Positions 60,761-64,000 of a DNA stretch of 64,000 bases are shown piece by piece. The position numbers and the translations under genes are program-made. Source of the DNA: UBA7803 sp040219935 (GTDB lineage: Bacteria; Pseudomonadota; Gammaproteobacteria; Pseudomonadales; Azotimanducaceae); the NCBI GenBank assembly GCA_040219935.1, contig JAVJUA010000011.1:124001-188000 (forward strand), in the 5' to 3' direction. The notes under the pieces were generated by a model. That model had not been told where the DNA came from. It did no database searches and was given only the letters and a program-made list of their open reading frames with translations. Positions within the stretch are counted from its first letter, which is position 1; the number at the start of each line of letters is the position of its first letter.

Positions 60761-61225
60761 TCAGGGCTCCGAGAGGCGCTGCTGCTGCGCCTCCGGCAAC
60801 GGCAGTGAGACCTCGCCGGCCAGGTTGCCCTTGCCGGGCACGAAGTTCACCTCGAGGCGGGTGCCGCAGGGGTCTTCGAACAGCACCGAGTAGTATCCCG
60901 GCGCCCAGTCGTCGTCCTGCGGACCGTGCACGATGCGCCCGCCCAACTCGGTCACGGCAGCGGCTACCGCATCCACGTCCTCCCGCGAGCGGGCCCGGAA
61001 GCAGAGGTGATGCAGGCCGGCCCGGTACTGGTCGAACGGCTCGGCGGAGTGGGCACGGCGGATGCCGACGCCGGTGCGGGCGCCGACGCAGTAGTAGAGG
61101 TCGTCGGTATCCACCAGGCAGGTCATGCCGAAGCGCGCCAGCAGGCCGCCGTAAAACGGTCGCGCGGCATCGAAGTCGGCGACCGTCAGGTAGATGTGGG
61201 CAATGCCGTTGATGCCGATGCTCAT
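60761..61225 (-). CDS. VOC (glyoxalase/bleomycin resistance-like) family protein
   Basis: 154 residues of the vicinal-oxygen-chelate fold. Motifs: GIAHIYLTVADFDAARPFYG, AGLHHLCFRARSREDVDAVA and YYSVLFEDPCGTRLEVNFV, containing His9-like, His and Glu metal positions. The substrate is unknown. Its ATG overlaps the stop of the sterol-desaturase-like gene by 4 bp, and the Crp/Fnr gene follows after 16 bp. Confidence 0.9.
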   Translation of the reverse strand: MSIGINGIAHIYLTVADFDAARPFYGGLLARFGMTCLVDTDDLYYCVGARTGVGIRRAHSAEPFDQYRAGLHHLCFRARSREDVDAVAAAVTELGGRIVHGPQDDDWAPGYYSVLFEDPCGTRLEVNFVPGKGNLAGEVSLPLPEAQQQRLSEP

Positions 61226-62469
61226 GATGCTGCCTCACCGCCCTGGTCGAGCGCCGTCGCCGCCGTACTGCGCTCGCCCGATGGGCGCCGCGCCAAGACC
61301 CAGATCAATCCCGCCGCGCTTGCGGCCGCGTAGAGGCCCAGTCCGACCACGACCCCCTCGGCCAGCACGCTGTGCCACCAGCCGACGCCGGCCGCCAGCA
61401 GCACGATCCGGGCCGCCTCCAGCGTCAGCGCCTGGCGGCCGCCCTCGAGAAAGACGCCCAGCACGTAGAACGACAGCGCCAGCCAGAGTCCTGCGCCGGC
61501 CACCAGGGCATGGGGCAACCCGTCTGCCGAAAGCAGCAGCGTCAGGGCGCCGATGGTCACCAGCCAGTACTGGGCGAACACCAGCGGCCCGCTGCCGGGC
61601 ACCATGGGCGGGTCGAACTTGGGCGCCCGCCAGTCGGCGGCCGGCGCCGGCAGGTCGTCGGGGCGCCAGGCCGGGCTCGAGAACCACAGTTTCAGCTTGT
61701 CGCGCAGCCGCCGGGTGCGCGCGGTATCGCGGATCGTTTCCACCCAGACGTGCAGGTTGGCCCAGATCGGGTTCCAGCTCGCCAGCGGGTGGGTGATGCC
61801 GTACACGCAGGGTTCCTCCGGCCGCTCTGCCTGGTAGGTGCCGAACAGGCGGTCCCAGACGATGAACACGCCGCCGTAGTTGCGGTCGAGGTAGCAGGGA
61901 TTCTTGGCATGGTGCACGCGGTGATTCGACGGCGTCACCAGCACCCACTCCATGGGCCCGAGGGCGGGCACGTGCTCGGTGTGCACCCAGAACTGATAGA
62001 TGAGGTTCAGCGCGCCGACGGTGACGATCATCTCCACGGGGAAACCGGCCAGGTAGAGCGGCAGGTAGAAGACCAGCGTCGACCCGGTGCTGGTCTGACG
62101 CAGCGCCGTGGACAGGTTGAACTCCTCGCTCTGATGGTGGGCGACGTGGGAGGCCCAGAACAGGCGCCACTGATGTCCGTACCGGTGCGACCAGTAGTAG
62201 CACAGGTCGTAGCCGACGAAGGCCAGCACCCAGACCAGCCACGACTCGGCGGGCAGCGCCGCGTAGCCGAAGCGCTCGCGCAGGTAGATCACCACAACGC
62301 CGACCAAACCGAGCTTCACCAGCCCCACCAGGCGCGACAGGGTACCCAGGGACAGGCTGTTCACCGTGTCGGCGAGCCGGTAGGTGTTGCGGCCGCGGGC
62401 CCTGCCGTACGCGTACTCGAGCGCCATCAGCAGCACGAAGAACGGAATGGCGTACATCACCAGGCTCAT
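61222..62469 (-). CDS. Sterol desaturase/fatty acid hydroxylase family protein
   Basis: 415 residues. A di-iron membrane hydroxylase: His clusters HRYGHQWRLFWASHVAHH and HRVHHAKN with the family YLDRNYGGVFIVWDRLFGTY segment. Several membrane helices occur (VLLMALEYAYG, WLVWVLAFVGY, and three to four in the C-terminal about 130 residues), more than in many family members. It would hydroxylate or desaturate a lipid. It is the first gene of a leftward run with VOC and Crp/Fnr genes, which leads on to the TonB-receptor operon. Confidence 0.92.
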   Translation of the reverse strand: MSLVMYAIPFFVLLMALEYAYGRARGRNTYRLADTVNSLSLGTLSRLVGLVKLGLVGVVVIYLRERFGYAALPAESWLVWVLAFVGYDLCYYWSHRYGHQWRLFWASHVAHHQSEEFNLSTALRQTSTGSTLVFYLPLYLAGFPVEMIVTVGALNLIYQFWVHTEHVPALGPMEWVLVTPSNHRVHHAKNPCYLDRNYGGVFIVWDRLFGTYQAERPEEPCVYGITHPLASWNPIWANLHVWVETIRDTARTRRLRDKLKLWFSSPAWRPDDLPAPAADWRAPKFDPPMVPGSGPLVFAQYWLVTIGALTLLLSADGLPHALVAGAGLWLALSFYVLGVFLEGGRQALTLEAARIVLLAAGVGWWHSVLAEGVVVGLGLYAAASAAGLIWVLARRPSGERSTAATALDQGGEAAS

Positions 62470-62506
62470 GGCCGCGAGTATATCCTGCAGAAGGCCGCCG
62501 GCCGTC

Positions 62507-62905
62507 TCAGTGCCACAATCCCAGAACCAGCCCGTACAGCGTGTACTGTGCGGTGTGGTAGCCGCCGTTGATCAGCAGCAGCTTGAGCGGCCGCTGCTCG
62601 AACTGGTAGTTGATGGCGAACGACCCCGCCACCCAGAACAGCCCGGCCGCGAAGCCGGCACCCACCCCGAGCTGCAGCGACGGCGCCGGCCCCAGGAACA
62701 TGGCGAACACGAAGGCGCCGAGCAGCGACCAGACGAACGAGATGCCGAACACCTTGGCCATGTTGGCCTGCTGGGCTTGCTCGGGCGTGATGCCCGCGGC
62801 GGCCATCCAGCCGTTGCCGAACAGCAGCGGCGAGTACCACAGGCCGCCCAGGGCGAAAGCAGAGACGGCCGCCGCGACCACGGCCAAATAGTTGATGTCG
62901 ATCAT
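62507..62905 (-). CDS. DUF1761 family membrane protein
   Basis: 132 residues with four membrane helices: AVVAAAVSAFALGGLWYSPL, VFGISFVWSLLGAFVFAMFL, VGAGFAAGLFWVAGSFAINY and a last helix HTAQYTLYGLVLGLW. The GGLWYSPLLFG motif after helix 1 is the DUF1761 signature. Function unknown. Start ATG at 62905, because an in-frame extension to 62956 overlaps the upstream gene. It ends 37 bp before the sterol-desaturase-like start. Confidence 0.88.
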   Translation of the reverse strand: MIDINYLAVVAAAVSAFALGGLWYSPLLFGNGWMAAAGITPEQAQQANMAKVFGISFVWSLLGAFVFAMFLGPAPSLQLGVGAGFAAGLFWVAGSFAINYQFEQRPLKLLLINGGYHTAQYTLYGLVLGLWH

Positions 62906-62921
62906 GACCCCCCTCCCTCGA

Positions 62922-63815
62922 TCAGCGCTCCCCACCCGCTGCCAGCGCACTCCCAAGCGCCGGCACGGCCTCGCGCAGGCTCTGCGCCCGCGCCTGCGCC
63001 AGCCGCCGGTGGCGGCAGGCCCGATGGGCCTCGGCGCGATCCATCAGCGCGTCGCGCAGCGCCGCGGAAGGCGCGGCGACCGACGCATAGGATTCGTCGG
63101 CGGTGAGCGGTGCCGGGCACGACGCCAGCACGGCCGCGGCCTGCGGGGCCTTGCCGGCCAGCGCGCGACGCTCGGCGAAGCTCAGCCAGCCGTCCCCGGC
63201 AGCGGCACCGGCAGCCGCCGCGCCGAGGTCGGCGGGCGCGCTCATGTCGGCCAGATAGGCCGCCACTGCCGCATCGTCCGCAGCCAGGCCATGGCGGCCC
63301 AGACGGCCCTCCAACGCGAATCGCTCGGCACCGCCCAGCCAGATCAGCAGGCAGGCCCCCGTGCACTCGGCAGGCACCAGAGCGCCGGCACAGCCGCCCA
63401 GGTTCCCTGAGCCTTCCAGACACACCAGGTCGCCGCCGCGCGCGTAGTCCCATACCCCATCGAGGCGCCGTGCGTAACGATAGCCCACCTCGGTGGTGGC
63501 CAGCGCCGCCCGCAGAAAGCGGCCGATGCGCATGGCCTCGGCCGGGTCACCGCCGGGGCTGTCGAGCTTCACGGTCCACAGCACGTCCGGATCCTGCACC
63601 GCCGGCAGCGCCTCCCCGGCCACCAGCCGCTGCATGCGGGCGACGAAGCGATCATGGTCGCCCGCCTCGATGGCGCCTTGAATCAGCAGCTGCCGGCCCC
63701 GGCACTCGTCCTCGACGACGATGAGCTCCGCCGCAGCAGCGGCCCCCGCCGCCACCAGCAGCAGCGCGGCAGCAAAGCCTCGCATCGCCCGCGCCACGGC
63801 ACGGCTCGCGTTCAT
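62922..63815 (-). CDS. Periplasmic ClpP/crotonase-like protein, probably without the catalytic Ser
   Basis: 297 residues. A signal peptide (about 1-29) precedes TVKLDSPGGDPAEAMRIGRF, a ClpP/S49-like SPGG motif. The following CTGACLLIWLGGAERFALEG and GRLGRHGL look like the nucleophile region of exported ClpP-like proteases (usual pattern C-x-S-A-C), but the Ser position reads Gly. So it may be catalytically dead or use another residue; this is inference. The last 90 residues are an Ala/Arg-rich tail without known motifs. Its ATG overlaps the stop of the ABM-type gene upstream by 4 bp. Confidence 0.65.
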   Translation of the reverse strand: MNASRAVARAMRGFAAALLLVAAGAAAAAELIVVEDECRGRQLLIQGAIEAGDHDRFVARMQRLVAGEALPAVQDPDVLWTVKLDSPGGDPAEAMRIGRFLRAALATTEVGYRYARRLDGVWDYARGGDLVCLEGSGNLGGCAGALVPAECTGACLLIWLGGAERFALEGRLGRHGLAADDAAVAAYLADMSAPADLGAAAAGAAAGDGWLSFAERRALAGKAPQAAAVLASCPAPLTADESYASVAAPSAALRDALMDRAEAHRACRHRRLAQARAQSLREAVPALGSALAAGGER

Positions 63816-64000
63816 ACGACCTGCTCGAAGGTTTCGAGCTGGGGCGGGCCGAGGTAGGTGCCCTTGGGCGCGTGGGCCTGGGCGTGGGCCTTGCGGAAGT
63901 GCTCCGACTGGGTCCAGGCGGTGAAGGCGTCGCGGGACGCCCACACCGAATGGCTGGCGTACAGGGTGTAGGCGGGACCGTCTTCCGGCTCCACCCGCGG
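63812..64000 (-). CDS. ABM-domain (antibiotic biosynthesis monooxygenase) protein, 3' part only
   Basis: At least 60 codons of the C-terminal part are in the window; the gene runs off the right edge. The reading YTLYASHSVWASRDAFTAWT, QSEHFRKAHAQAHAPKGTY and LGPPQLETFEQVV matches the W-x-S-x-x-x-F-x-x-W-x-x-S-E-x-F-x-x-A-H pattern of HmoA/IsdG-like ABM proteins, which include heme-degrading monooxygenases and quinol oxidases. The stop overlaps the start of the ClpP-like gene. Confidence 0.75.
   Translation of the reverse strand, partial: PRVEPEDGPAYTLYASHSVWASRDAFTAWTQSEHFRKAHAQAHAPKGTYLGPPQLETFEQVV

Overview
The window is a high-G+C chromosomal segment of a gammaproteobacterium. The evidence is conserved order and content: MSHA pilus genes, trmL, secB, yibN, gpmI-envC-ctpA-yibQ, hisB/hisA, asmA-mutY-yggX, tamA-tamB. 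Cytochrome P450 of CYP153 type, crotonases, PhyH, DUF3604, sterol desaturase and a TonB receptor suggest a free-living, probably marine or hydrocarbon-associated lineage. I cannot place it at genus level from sequence alone.

Layout. (1) 1-20.2 kb is an ordinary core block: MSHA base genes at the left edge, trmL, secB/yibN, glycolysis and cell-division envelope genes, histidine genes hisB and hisA, an asmA-mutY-yggX-MFS run and the TamA/TamB translocation pair. (2) 20.16-27.7 kb is a genomic island at the 3' end of tRNA-Phe(GAA). The last 24 bp of the tRNA are repeated at 20307 and 27681. No integrase is left; an IS110-type transposase remnant is at the left edge and a degraded winged-helix/nucleotidyltransferase pair at the right edge. 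The cargo is an ECF sigma factor, a membrane Ser/Thr kinase with TPR-like repeats, an exported PDZ protein and an exported protein with perfect 75-bp tandem repeats. This module is the best candidate for an undescribed system. (3) 27.9-31.8 kb is a patchwork of lower-G+C genes (amidohydrolase, MipA-like porin), an SDR and a cation/proton antiporter fragment. (4) 31.8-43.9 kb has dodecin, DUF502, an exported KatG, a large LuxR-type ATPase regulator with a DUF4242 gene, ScyD/E-like, MAPEG, GST, and an SDR-TetR-LLM oxidoreductase cluster. (5) A 312-bp MITE-like element with 28-bp perfect terminal inverted repeats lies at 43904-44215. (6) 45.1-48.2 kb is a copper-resistance unit: a CsoR-like repressor divergent from a CopA ATPase and a DUF411 protein, with a CsoR-type operator between them. 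(7) 48.2-54.3 kb holds PhyH, crotonase, universal stress protein, and a Na/Pi-cotransporter gene overlapping an exported isoaspartyl methyltransferase. (8) 54.3-62.5 kb is a probable lipid or hydrocarbon unit: TonB receptor, DUF3604 lipoprotein and CYP153-like P450 in one operon, preceded by a Crp/Fnr regulator, a VOC protein and a sterol-desaturase-like hydroxylase. A perfect 20-bp palindrome sits about 41.5 bp upstream of the inferred receptor start site. (9) The right edge has a DUF1761 membrane protein, a ClpP-like periplasmic protein and a truncated ABM-domain gene.

Many adjacent genes overlap by 4 bp (ATGA or GTGA), indicating translational coupling. Long open frames opposite the annotated genes are G+C artefacts and are omitted.
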